Shown: piece after piece, positions 8,652 to 16,606 of the stretch | How positions within the stretch are numbered: the stretch's first letter is position 1 | Layout: every line of letters starts with the position of its first letter | Assembly (NCBI RefSeq): GCF_022346885.1 | Contig: NZ_JAKRNK010000011.1 | Span: forward strand, 114,708 to 178,707 | Length of the DNA stretch: 64,000 nucleotides | From: Paenibacillus sp. ACRRX | Lineage (GTDB): Bacteria; Bacillota; Bacilli; Paenibacillales; Paenibacillaceae | Direction: 5' to 3' | The notes under the pieces: model-generated | Database searches by the model: none | What the model saw: only the letters and a program-made list of their open reading frames with translations | What the model was told of the DNA's origin: nothing | Program-made: the position numbers and the translations under genes

Positions 8652-8663
8652 GGTCAAATGACC
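8652..8663. promoter_or_regulatory. Palindromic operator candidate between divergent regulator and hydrolase genes
   Basis: GGTCAAATGACC has 5-bp arms GGTCA and TGACC around AA. It sits in the 93-bp region between the nucleoside hydrolase operon and the Crp/Fnr-type gene, where a local regulator would bind. It does not match classical CRP (TGTGA-N6-TCACA) or FNR sites, so assignment to the adjacent regulator is inference from position. Confidence 0.4.
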
Positions 8664-8686
8664 AAAAGTAAAAAGAAGGTGGAAAT

Positions 8687-9340
8687 ATGGATTTTAAAGC
8701 TATTGTAAATGATGCCCCAACGCTTATTACGAAACATTTTATGTATAGAAAACACAAAAAAGGCAGTCTTATTATTCACCCTCATGAGCAAAATGATTAC
8801 CTTTATATTCTTACCGCAGGGGTAGCAGAGGTGTATAGACAAAGTTATGAGGGAACGATGCTCTCGCTATATATCTATGACTCCTATAGTTGTTTTGGGG
8901 AGATCGAAATTTTTAATGAAAACATTAAAACGCTCAGTGTTATTGCAAAACAAAATTGTGAAACGATAGCTATCCATAAAACAAAGGTTTATGAGTGGAT
9001 GAAAATGGATTTTAACTTTAATTTGTACATCATTAAACAACTTGCTTCAAAATTAATATTAAGTTCAGATACGTCGGCAAAATTATCACTGCTAACCGTT
9101 AAAGATCGTATTTTATTAAGTATTCATAATCACTATAAAGTCGGTGATTTACATAACCTTACAAAACAGATTTTATCAAGTGAGATCTGTGCACCAATTC
9201 GAAGCTTAAATCGTTCGATAGCTGAGTGCATAAATGAGGGCGTTATAAGTTATAAAAATAAGAAATTCTCTATACATTCAATTGAAAAAATAGAAAAATG
9301 CCTGGAACATTTTTTGCTAAGCGACGGCCCATCAAGCTAA
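8687..9340 (+). CDS. Crp/Fnr family transcriptional regulator
   Basis: A 217-residue protein with a cyclic-nucleotide-binding-type barrel at residues about 20-120 (DYLYILTAGVAEVYRQSYEG, then SCFGEIEIF) and a degenerate C-terminal winged helix at about 150-205. No cysteine cluster for an FNR-type Fe-S centre is visible at the N-terminus, and the cAMP-binding arginine is not obvious, so the ligand is unknown. GAAGGTGG precedes the ATG. Divergent placement from the nucleoside hydrolase/PfkB operon suggests it controls that operon. Low GC content matches the island. Confidence 0.82.
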   Translation: MDFKAIVNDAPTLITKHFMYRKHKKGSLIIHPHEQNDYLYILTAGVAEVYRQSYEGTMLSLYIYDSYSCFGEIEIFNENIKTLSVIAKQNCETIAIHKTKVYEWMKMDFNFNLYIIKQLASKLILSSDTSAKLSLLTVKDRILLSIHNHYKVGDLHNLTKQILSSEICAPIRSLNRSIAECINEGVISYKNKKFSIHSIEKIEKCLEHFLLSDGPSS

Positions 9341-9608
9341 GTGAGGGGTTTATCTATGAAGGGTTCGTTATATTTGATTAGGAGCTGGAGGAAGTGATTT
9401 TAGCGCTATTTCACAGTCAAAAACTGAGCAAAGGTATAACAAAATAAGGTGGGTAGAAAGAATTCAATAGCACGTGTGGAATTTAAATGTTTTGTCCATA
9501 GACTTGCTAAAAGAGGTGTGTTATTTTGATTATTACCAAGTCATTGTTACATAAATAATGGATATTTGTGTATAGTGATTGGAATGAGAATTTTGGGAGG
9601 GAAAATTG
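9341..9608. other. Gene-free interval with possible coding debris
   Basis: No intact gene. A short plus-strand frame around 9382-9470 reads GAGGSDFSAISQSKTEQR before stopping and could be a remnant, but is too short to assign. GGGAGGG at 9596-9602 is the ribosome binding site of the following secreted protein. Confidence 0.4.
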
Positions 9609-12038
9609 TTGAAAAGAATCTTGGGTATAGTGATGACGCTTGTATTATTTTTGACAGTAGTCAATATCAGTCCTGTGCATGCAACGCCAAGTAAGTACAC
9701 AGGAGGCCTGTTAGACGGGGCAGTTATTCAATTCGGTAAAAAAATCGGTCAACCGACTGGCACCGGTGTTACCCAGATGACGGATAATAATGCAACTACC
9801 TATGCTCGAATAGAATTAAATAACTTAGCGTGGTACACGTTCAATTCTCCACAAGAAATCACCTCAGTTATCCTTAAAAGCGAAGATGCAAAGTATAGTA
9901 TGAATTTCTATGACAGCAATAATAATCTCCTGTATACATACAACTCAGTCATAAATGATGGTATACAAACGCTCCCTACCCCAGTGAAAAATGTGACGAT
10001 GGTTGTGATAAAGCCATCGAAAACGGATTTCGTATTCGAATGGAATGTCTTTAAGACTGCTTCGGCCCCGCCATCCCCAACCAAGATTAATTGGATACAG
10101 GGTGGAGATAAAATTGTAACTTTTGATTGGAATAATACAGGTGCTGAACACTACACGGTCAAACGATCAGCATCCCCTGGCGGTCCGTTTGCGATTCTTG
10201 CTTCTATTAACGGTACTTCCTATACGGACAGAGCCGTAACCAATGGCACAACTTATTATTATGTTGTCTCAGCAGGGAATGAAGCAGGCCAAAGCGCAGA
10301 CTCTCCTCAAGCAATAATCAAACCAAGTGCGACCAAGTACACAGGCGGCTTATTAGATGGAGCTACGTTAAACGTTGGTGCTTCTATTTCAACTCCCACA
10401 ACAACCACGAGAGCGATCACAGATAATAATGTGGCCACCTATACTCGAATTGAAACGAATAACTTAGCTTGGTATACGTTCAACTCCCCAAAGGAAATCA
10501 CATCCGTCATCATTAATAGCGAAGAGCCAAAATCCAGTATTAATTTCTATGATCGTAACAACAATTTGCTGTATACGTACAACTCGATCATAAAAGATGG
10601 CGTACAAACGCTGCCCAATCCAGTAAAAAATGTGAGTACGGTTGTGTTAAAACCATCAAAAACAGATCTTGTAATCGAGTGGAATGTCTTTACGACAGCC
10701 TCGGCCCCCCCAGCACCAACTAAGATTAACTGGATTCAAGCTAGGGATAAGCTTGTCACTTTTGATTGGGATCTTACAGGGGCTAAATTCTACACGGTCA
10801 AACGCTCGACATCGTCTGGCGGCCCATACGCTGTGCTTGCCTCCAATATTACAGGCACTACCTATACAGATAGAGCCGTAACCAATGGCACAACTTATTA
10901 TTATGTTGTCTCGTCAGGGAATGAAGCGGGTCTAAGCGCAGACTCGCCTCAAGCAGCAATAAAACCAAATGTGACCAAGTACACAGGTGGTTTGTTGGAT
11001 GGGGCAACGCTAAATATAGGTACATCCATTTCAAATCCAAGAACAACCACGAGAGCGATCACAGATAATAATGTGGCCACCTACACTCGAATTGAAACGA
11101 ATAACTTAGCTTGGTATACGTTCAACTCTCCAAAAGAAATCACGTCCGTCATCATTAATAGCGAAGAACCAAAATCCAGTATCCATTTTTATGATACTAA
11201 CAACAATTTGTTGTATACGTTCAACTCGATCATAAAAGATGGCGTACAAACGCTACCGAATCCCATAAAAAACGTGAGTATGGTTGTGTTAAAACCATCG
11301 AAAACGGATCTCGTAATTGAGTGGAATGTATTTGGATATGATCAAGTTCCACCAACTCCTAAGCCATCTAATCTAAAAGCGACAGCAGGAGATACAAAGG
11401 TTACGCTAAATTGGCAATTGGTCAACAATACATCACAATATCATATTAAGCGTGCCAACAAATCAGGCGGTCCGTATACGACAATAAGCACGGTTACAGG
11501 AAACACTTATAGTTATTTGGATGCCGGTGTTGCAAACAATACAACTTATTACTATGTAGTCACGGCTAATGGCCCAGGTGGTGAAAGCGGAAATTCCAAC
11601 GAAGCGTACGCCACCCCAAAACAAGAATTTCCACCAACTCCAGCACCAACCAACCTGATAGCATCAGCAGGAGACTCAACTGTGACGTTGATTTGGCAAT
11701 TGGTTAACGATGCATCACAATATCATATTAAGCGGGGCAGCACAGCTGGTGGTCCCTATACGACAATTGCAACCGTGACAGGAAGCACATATGGTTTTGT
11801 TGACATGAATCTCATAAATGATACTACTTATTACTATGTAGTAACAGCTAGTGGTAAAGGCGGAGAAAGTAGTCATTCCAACGAAGTCTTTGCGACACCT
11901 ACAGTTGGTGTAAGCCCAGCATCGAGCCTTGGTCAGTCAGATACACAAGCATTGCATCGTTATATAGTGAATAATGAGATAGTGAGAAAAATAACCTATC
12001 AACAACAGTTGAGTTACTTGGCTCATTATTGGGGATGA
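9609..12038 (+). CDS. Secreted modular protein with fibronectin type III repeats
   Basis: About 809 residues. An N-terminal signal peptide (hydrophobic stretch, cleavage likely after VHA near residue 26) directs export. Three copies of a roughly 125-residue beta-rich module begin with KYTGGLLDG near residues 30, 244 and 457. Their DNNATTYARIELNNLAWYTF-type core resembles discoidin/F5-8 carbohydrate-binding folds. Four fibronectin III domains lie near 155-240, 370-455, 580-668 and 672-762. No catalytic domain or LPXTG anchor is visible, so an adhesive or polysaccharide-binding extracellular role is the best inference. The start is TTG at 9609 or 9606 behind GGGAGGG. Modules 2 and 3 are nearly identical in DNA. 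Confidence 0.85.
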   Translation: MKRILGIVMTLVLFLTVVNISPVHATPSKYTGGLLDGAVIQFGKKIGQPTGTGVTQMTDNNATTYARIELNNLAWYTFNSPQEITSVILKSEDAKYSMNFYDSNNNLLYTYNSVINDGIQTLPTPVKNVTMVVIKPSKTDFVFEWNVFKTASAPPSPTKINWIQGGDKIVTFDWNNTGAEHYTVKRSASPGGPFAILASINGTSYTDRAVTNGTTYYYVVSAGNEAGQSADSPQAIIKPSATKYTGGLLDGATLNVGASISTPTTTTRAITDNNVATYTRIETNNLAWYTFNSPKEITSVIINSEEPKSSINFYDRNNNLLYTYNSIIKDGVQTLPNPVKNVSTVVLKPSKTDLVIEWNVFTTASAPPAPTKINWIQARDKLVTFDWDLTGAKFYTVKRSTSSGGPYAVLASNITGTTYTDRAVTNGTTYYYVVSSGNEAGLSADSPQAAIKPNVTKYTGGLLDGATLNIGTSISNPRTTTRAITDNNVATYTRIETNNLAWYTFNSPKEITSVIINSEEPKSSIHFYDTNNNLLYTFNSIIKDGVQTLPNPIKNVSMVVLKPSKTDLVIEWNVFGYDQVPPTPKPSNLKATAGDTKVTLNWQLVNNTSQYHIKRANKSGGPYTTISTVTGNTYSYLDAGVANNTTYYYVVTANGPGGESGNSNEAYATPKQEFPPTPAPTNLIASAGDSTVTLIWQLVNDASQYHIKRGSTAGGPYTTIATVTGSTYGFVDMNLINDTTYYYVVTASGKGGESSHSNEVFATPTVGVSPASSLGQSDTQALHRYIVNNEIVRKITYQQQLSYLAHYWG
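9690..11340 (+). repeat. Three tandem module repeats inside the secreted protein gene, period about 640 bp
   Basis: Each unit carries one YTGGLLDG module; the first two are each followed by one fibronectin III domain, while the third leads into two terminal fibronectin domains. Units 2 and 3 share long near-identical blocks, for example ACAACCACGAGAGCGATCAC at 10401 and 11043, while unit 1 is more diverged. This indicates a recent duplication of unit 2 or 3. Confidence 0.85.
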
Positions 12039-12088
12039 AAGTAATAAGTCAGTGGACATCTCTGATCAGAAATGGTGAAGTAAATCTC

Positions 12089-12382
12089 ATGCATGTGTGC
12101 AAAAAAATAAAATGGTCGTTGGTATTAACCATGTTGAGTATATTATGTTTTGTGTTAATGCTATCTTCTTGCGAATATAGGCTAATCATGAGTATTATCC
12201 ATATTAATCCCTTAGTATTAGTTTTCTTATTATCGTGCCTTTCCTTTATTGCTGGATTTGTTAGTTTAATAAACGTAGTTAATATGAACACTTTTTTCCA
12301 GTCGATGCTAGCTATAACTATTAGTTTATTGTTAATAGTATATGTATCTTTTATACAATTTATTGGTACTTTGTTATTGTAA
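12089..12382 (+). CDS. Small integral membrane protein, unknown function
   Basis: A 97-residue, strongly hydrophobic protein with three predicted membrane segments (residues about 8-28, 36-58 and 65-95). No family is recognised. The ATG at 12089 has GGTGAAG 8 bases upstream. An in-frame ATG at 12035 overlaps the stop codon of the secreted fibronectin gene (ATGA), so translational coupling from there is an alternative start. Low GC content fits the accessory block. Confidence 0.55.
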   Translation: MHVCKKIKWSLVLTMLSILCFVLMLSSCEYRLIMSIIHINPLVLVFLLSCLSFIAGFVSLINVVNMNTFFQSMLAITISLLLIVYVSFIQFIGTLLL

Positions 12383-12507
12383 ATACACCTTCTAGTCAAT
12401 CCGAGTGGTATGATCCCCTTTAAGTAGACACTCATATAAAACCTTGTGTGTTAACATGAGGAAATGAGTAAACTTGGAGGGGACTTTTACGTAGAAAAAA
12501 GGGACAG

Positions 12508-12760
12508 GTGTGTCGAATTGGATACTCAAAAGTTCAAAATGAAAGCCGTTTCCTAGAAGACATTTATAGTGAAGAGAGAAGAAAGAATCTTGATGTAGGC
12601 GACAAAATGTCAATCTTACTTATTAGTCTTGATAAGTCACAGGCTTTGGTCTATTGGGAAAAAAGCTAATGGTTCTTACGTTGTAATTCCGATGATAACG
12701 GAAATCACTAGTTCTCAAATATGGTATATGGACGGAATTATCCTTGTGCCCTCTAAATAG
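12508..12760 (+). pseudogene. Gene remnant in two frames
   Basis: From a GTG at 12508 one frame gives 53 residues including LEDIYSEERRKNLDVGDKMS and ending ALVYWEKS at 12669. In an adjoining frame the sequence continues as SYVVIPMITEITSSQIWYMD and ends at 12760. Both look protein-like and abut, suggesting a decayed gene with a frameshift. No family is recognised. The rest of 12383-12822 shows nothing convincing. Confidence 0.35.
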
Positions 12761-12822
12761 AATTTTGAAGTAAAAGATATTAGTGGAAATGGAATGTACC
12801 CAACCTATAATCAGGCTGAAAC

Positions 12823-12990
12823 GGGTTGTGAATTACGTCTTTGGACGGTTAATTTCGTTGGAATTAACTCGTTGGGAGGCGTCTTTTTATGTTAAAGCGG
12901 AAGCAATGAAGAAAGTTTCTAAACGTTTTAATTTATAGCAGTAACCACATATGACTTTCCAGCAGGCGTTAGATTTTGTCATTAGCGCAA
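12823..12990 (+). repeat. Right copy of 168-bp direct repeat with conserved hairpin
   Basis: Matches 4076-4243 in the same orientation. The hairpin is preserved although bases differ: the inner arms are GTTAATTTC and GGAATTAAC, and the outer stem ACGTCTTT pairs with GGGAGGCGT, with the substitutions giving G-U pairs instead of breaks. CTTTTT follows. It marks the right edge of the AT-richer block. The remaining 140 bp up to the next gene hold no recognisable gene. Confidence 0.85.
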
Positions 12991-13132
12991 TAAGGTGAAG
13001 GTAGACTGAGAGTTAGCCACAGACGATACCAAATTCGATAGTGTGGACGAGCGTGCACCTTAACATACCGGAGAATATAATTGAATACATTTTATTATTG
13101 AACATCGTTTTTATTTATGGAGGGGGTGGCGC

Positions 13133-13936
13133 TTGTTGTCGAATGCGTTTGTGGCACACTCATTGGATGAGGTTCGGTTTTGGTCGCGAATCATGAAAGA
13201 ACATTCACTATTTCTCAAGTTGGGGTTTAGATGTGAAGATACTCAGCTCATACATGAAGCTAATCAATTCTACGCAATATTCGAAGGGATCGAAAGAAAA
13301 TCACACGAATTTACAGTAGAGACAGATCCAGAACAGATTCGTCGATTCAACATCGAAGTGTATTCTGCTGCATCCCACATATGGGCATTTAAACGGAGAG
13401 TATTAGGCTTAGTGCTCAGTTGCCAGATGCCAGGAGCCAATAACTTCCCATTACTTATTGACCATACAAGCAGAGAAGCAAACTATTTTAGAAACCGTCT
13501 GGAACAGCTTAATAATGGCAGGCTAGAGCCATTACCTGATGCGATTATAGATGAAAATGTATTTTTCTTAAGGATTATGGCGGATCATGCCAAATTTATT
13601 GGACACTTGCTTGATCCTTCTGAACGACAGTTAGTTGAGCAAGCTCGCAATTTTAGTCATGATTTTGACGAGCTTCTATTTCAAGCAAGAGACTTGGATT
13701 CCATGCGGCCACAATCTCAAACGATACCATTACTGGACCAATTCTTGGATCAGAATCGTGTCTCTGTGGCATCGCTGCGTGATTTCAAAAAAACAGCTAG
13801 AGATTTAATTGAAGCTTGTCGTATCAAAAGTATCATTCATCCTTTACTCGCTGATCATGTGTATCGTGAAGCTGAACGGTTTCTCGCCATTATAGACATG
13901 TTTGAACAGAGTTTGACCTCCGTACAGCACCAGTGA
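13133..13936 (+). CDS. DUF2935 family protein
   Basis: A 267-residue all-helical protein matching the DUF2935 pattern. Two similar halves (about residues 8-130 and 142-262) each begin with a helix rich in His and Glu (DEVRFWSRIMKEHSLFL; DENVFFLRIMADHAKFIGHL) and end with a DHxxREAxxF segment. The repeated EH and DH..REA motifs suggest a ferritin-like metal-binding bundle, but no activity is established. GGAGGGGGTGG precedes tandem TTG codons at 13133 and 13136. It lies just outside the right direct repeat and has more typical base composition than the block to its left. Confidence 0.85.
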   Translation: MLSNAFVAHSLDEVRFWSRIMKEHSLFLKLGFRCEDTQLIHEANQFYAIFEGIERKSHEFTVETDPEQIRRFNIEVYSAASHIWAFKRRVLGLVLSCQMPGANNFPLLIDHTSREANYFRNRLEQLNNGRLEPLPDAIIDENVFFLRIMADHAKFIGHLLDPSERQLVEQARNFSHDFDELLFQARDLDSMRPQSQTIPLLDQFLDQNRVSVASLRDFKKTARDLIEACRIKSIIHPLLADHVYREAERFLAIIDMFEQSLTSVQHQ

Positions 13937-14261
13937 AAATCTTTACACTTTATTTTGATAGATGGGTATTCAATAATGCTTACCATAAAACCGTGCTGTA
14001 ACCGAGCTCCGTCATATAGCCAAAAGCTATTTATTCATTGCCTGCACCTCTGAGTTCAGTTCAGAAATTATATGGGTATACGTTACTCTTCTCTGGCGTA
14101 CCTGCACTGACCTGCCTATTTGGCTAATGTAGTGTAATCGATTTCAAACTATAAGTTTATAGGGAAAATTAACTTCCAGAGCTGGTCATTGTAGTTAGAA
14201 ATAATTAACGATTATGGTATAATAAAATGATCAGTAGTCATCAAAGATGAGAGTGGGAGCT
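13937..14261. other. Intergenic region with one possible promoter
   Basis: No gene is seen. TATAAT at 14218-14223, with a weak TTAGAA 17 bp upstream, lies 38 bases before the next start and is the likely promoter of the small protein gene. Confidence 0.4.
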
Positions 14262-14504
14262 ATGATGAAAGATCTTGTCAAGAAGCTGTTGAAAAAAGGA
14301 TTCACAGTTGAACTGGAAAAAGTTCCTGCCAATAAACAAGAGTTTTTAGATGAAATTGAACGCTATTGTAAAAAGGAACAAGTAACCTACGAATTTGTTG
14401 AGTACACGATGCCGGCTGTTGTTTCTCTAGATAACGTGGTCTATACATGCGACGTTGAAAATGCAGGAAGAATAGGATTTGTACTTCATTTCAAAGAAAT
14501 CTAA
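14262..14504 (+). CDS. Small conserved hypothetical protein
   Basis: An 80-residue soluble protein starting MMKDLVKKLLKKGFTVELEK with a mixed alpha/beta pattern and one cysteine pair (C33, C65). No family is recognised with confidence. GTGGGAG lies close upstream of the ATG at 14262, and an ATG 15 bases earlier would bury that site. It is followed by a clear terminator, so it is probably a monocistronic real gene. Confidence 0.65.
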   Translation: MMKDLVKKLLKKGFTVELEKVPANKQEFLDEIERYCKKEQVTYEFVEYTMPAVVSLDNVVYTCDVENAGRIGFVLHFKEI

Positions 14505-14552
14505 TCCTGTATGAATGAATACTGATTGTGCAGCAGCTTGCTGCAATTCAAA

Positions 14553-14582
14553 AGCCTCGGTTCTGCCGAGGCTATTTTCTTT
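14553..14582 (+). terminator. Intrinsic terminator
   Basis: Arms AGCCTCGG and CCGAGGCT around TTCTG, followed by ATTTTCTTTG, 48 bases past the small gene's stop. Confidence 0.85.
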
Positions 14583-14676
14583 GTATTAGGTTAGACAATT
14601 CAGGAATGTAACAAAAGATTGACGTTTTCATTGAGAAGAAATGGTCGCGAAATAAGTGAAGAGGAGGGTAATTTTA

Positions 14677-15162
14677 ATGGAAGTACTCATCATTTTATTT
14701 TTATTTGCTATAACACTGCATAATTTAGAAGAAGCAATATGGCTGCCAGCATGGTCGAATGATGCTTCAAAATATCATAAACCTGTGGGGAAAAATGAAT
14801 TTCACTTTGCAGTCATTTGTATCACTGCTTTGGCCTATCTTTCTGCCTTTTTTTATCTATATAATCCAGACTCCTTGCTGGCTAAGTATATTCTTTCCGG
14901 TTTTCTAGGCTCGATGCTTTTGAATGCGATTTTCCCACACTTGCTTGTAACCATCCTGCAAAAAAGATACGCTCCAGGATTGTTAACGGGTATTCTCTTG
15001 AATATTCCAATAAACGGTTTTATTTTATATCGATTTATTAAGAGTAACGAAATAACACTTACTGAAGTGATTTTCTCGACGCTTTTAGTAGCAGTATTGC
15101 TGGTAGGGTTGATCCCTGTTTTATTTAGAATTGGAAAATCCATAACGAATCAATATGAATAG
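14677..15162 (+). CDS. HXXEE domain-containing membrane protein
   Basis: A 161-residue integral membrane protein with about five hydrophobic segments. The HNLEE motif (residues 15-19) in the first helix is the signature that names the HXXEE family; a second conserved His (FPHLL) lies in the middle. Function is unknown; the motif suggests a membrane-embedded metal site. GAGGAGGG precedes the ATG at 14677. The gene stands alone between a terminator and the next small gene. Confidence 0.8.
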   Translation: MEVLIILFLFAITLHNLEEAIWLPAWSNDASKYHKPVGKNEFHFAVICITALAYLSAFFYLYNPDSLLAKYILSGFLGSMLLNAIFPHLLVTILQKRYAPGLLTGILLNIPINGFILYRFIKSNEITLTEVIFSTLLVAVLLVGLIPVLFRIGKSITNQYE

Positions 15163-15265
15163 GTTTTAGGGTAACTGCATGAGTTGGTTCGCTTCATTTT
15201 TTGCACGTAATAGGCACTTCGTCTATATACTGTACAAAATGAGGTAAAGGAGCTAATGACTCGAT

Positions 15266-15868
15266 ATGTATTACTACTATCCGAGATATTACCATTATGA
15301 CTTCAGGCAGGTTCCTCTTGCTTGGACACCAACGAGTGTGGTGTTGAACCAACAATTACGAGCCTTATGGGAGCAGCATGTGTACTGGACAAGATTGGCG
15401 GTAAACAGTATCGTTGGTAGACAGCCGGATGAAAAAGAAACGATTGCAAGGCTCCTTCGTAACCCCGATGATTTTGCAGCTGCGCTTAAGCCTTTGTATG
15501 GACCAGCTGCTGCTAATAAATTTGCGGAGTTGTTTCGAGAGCATTTAACGATTGCGGCTGAGCTTGTAAAGGCTTTACAAGCCGACAACACCTCAGCCGC
15601 GGCTGATGCTAAGCAGCGGTGGTATGCGAATGCAGATGATATTGCTGAATTCCTCGGGACCATTAATCCGTATTGGTCTAAAGAAGAATGGAGGAAAATG
15701 CTTTACGAACATTTGGATCTGCTGAGCAGTGAAGTCTCTTCCCGGCTTGCCGGGAAATATGCTGAAAACATAGCAATAGGTGATCAAATACAACTACAAG
15801 CGCTTGAAATGGCCGATATGATGACGAGTGGAATCGTTCAACAGTTTCCAATGGCATTTACACATTAA
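15266..15868 (+). CDS. Conserved Firmicutes protein of unknown function (LWEQHVYWTR family)
   Basis: A 200-residue soluble helical protein. It opens with a Tyr-rich segment (MYYYYPRYYHYDF) and continues with LRALWEQHVYWTRLAVNSIV and a repeated pattern in which LLRNP..FA precedes FREHL..AAEL and is echoed by WY.NAD.IA..L and LYEHL. Homologues in Bacillus and Clostridia are often labelled acetylglutamate kinase, but the sequence has no amino-acid-kinase nucleotide loop, so that label should not be copied. AAAGGAG is 13 bases before the ATG, a longer spacing than usual. Repetition of two helical halves could mean an internal duplication. Confidence 0.75.
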   Translation: MYYYYPRYYHYDFRQVPLAWTPTSVVLNQQLRALWEQHVYWTRLAVNSIVGRQPDEKETIARLLRNPDDFAAALKPLYGPAAANKFAELFREHLTIAAELVKALQADNTSAAADAKQRWYANADDIAEFLGTINPYWSKEEWRKMLYEHLDLLSSEVSSRLAGKYAENIAIGDQIQLQALEMADMMTSGIVQQFPMAFTH

Positions 15869-16027
15869 TAAATGAGTTTAGCGTGTTGAACTTGTAGACA
15901 TTTGAGTGTATGTGCACTTAAGGACTGTGAATGATAAGTGAATCATTCGTTATGCACAGGCATCAAGGTTAAAAGGGGTTGTCCCAAAAAGGGTGCATCC
16001 AAATTAACGAATCCCAATAAATTGGCG

Positions 16028-16075
16028 AAAGAACCTCCAAATCCACGTATGAGTGTGGAGGTAGAGGTTCTTTTT
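16028..16075. terminator. Intrinsic terminator between convergent genes
   Basis: Arms AAAGAACCTC and GAGGTTCTTT with additional CCAC/GTGG pairing and a following T-run. It lies between the plus-strand gene ending at 15868 and the minus-strand gene ending at 16187. Just upstream, GGGTTGTCCCAAAAAGGG resembles ends of some insertion sequences, but no transposase is present. Confidence 0.7.
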
Positions 16076-16186
16076 CATGCCAACCTGTATAATAAACTGG
16101 GGGTTAGAAATTTCGAGTTTGACTTTTTGGAACCCCGCCTTTTTGGCAGGGCGTGATTGCTAATCCTAAACCCAGCTTGGGCGTGC

Positions 16187-16591
16187 CTATTGTTTAATTC
16201 GTTTGCCAAGTAAAATGAGAAGCCAAATTAGTCCTGCTCCAAGTATAGTGTGTCCAAGCCCTGCGGCATGGCTAAGCCCGTTTAAGGTTAGGTCGTTCAC
16301 TTGACCGATACCGCGAGCTACCATCGTTGAGATGGTGAACAGCAGCCCTAGATTGTAGACGTAGTACCACGCCTTGAACGAACGTGCTTCGTGGACGGCA
16401 AACAATTTTCCTAGTATCAGCACAATTAAGAAGAAAAGAAATCCGAGTACTAATATATGCGTGTGCACACCTTTTAGCAGCGTCTGACCGTCAAATTCAC
16501 TCCATTTGGTATATTCTCGATAAAACACACCGCTGATGAGGCCAAGAATGACATAGAGCAATGAAGTATAGTAGAGTTGTTTTAATTTCAT
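16187..16591 (-). CDS. DUF2871 family membrane protein
   Basis: A 134-residue protein with four membrane helices. The GVHTHILVLGFLFFLIVLIL segment and SHAAGLGHTILGAGLIWLLI match the DUF2871 family, whose conserved histidines lie in membrane segments. Function is unknown. AGGAGG overlaps the stop codon of the MMPL gene 15 bp upstream, so the two are co-transcribed and probably co-regulated. Confidence 0.85.
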   Translation of the reverse strand: MKLKQLYYTSLLYVILGLISGVFYREYTKWSEFDGQTLLKGVHTHILVLGFLFFLIVLILGKLFAVHEARSFKAWYYVYNLGLLFTISTMVARGIGQVNDLTLNGLSHAAGLGHTILGAGLIWLLILLGKRIKQ

Positions 16592-16606
16592 AAGAATAAT
16601 GCCTCC

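Noticed and set aside
12991..13132. Riboswitch upstream of the DUF2935 gene
   Set aside because: AAGGTG and CACCTT could pair, but no known aptamer core is recognisable and no expression platform is seen.
15970..16005. Insertion sequence end resembling GGGTTGTCCCAAAA
   Set aside because: No transposase, matching opposite end or target duplication could be found nearby.
15938..16156. Plus-strand open frame of 72 codons
   Set aside because: It runs through a terminator hairpin, lacks a ribosome binding site and has no protein-like composition.
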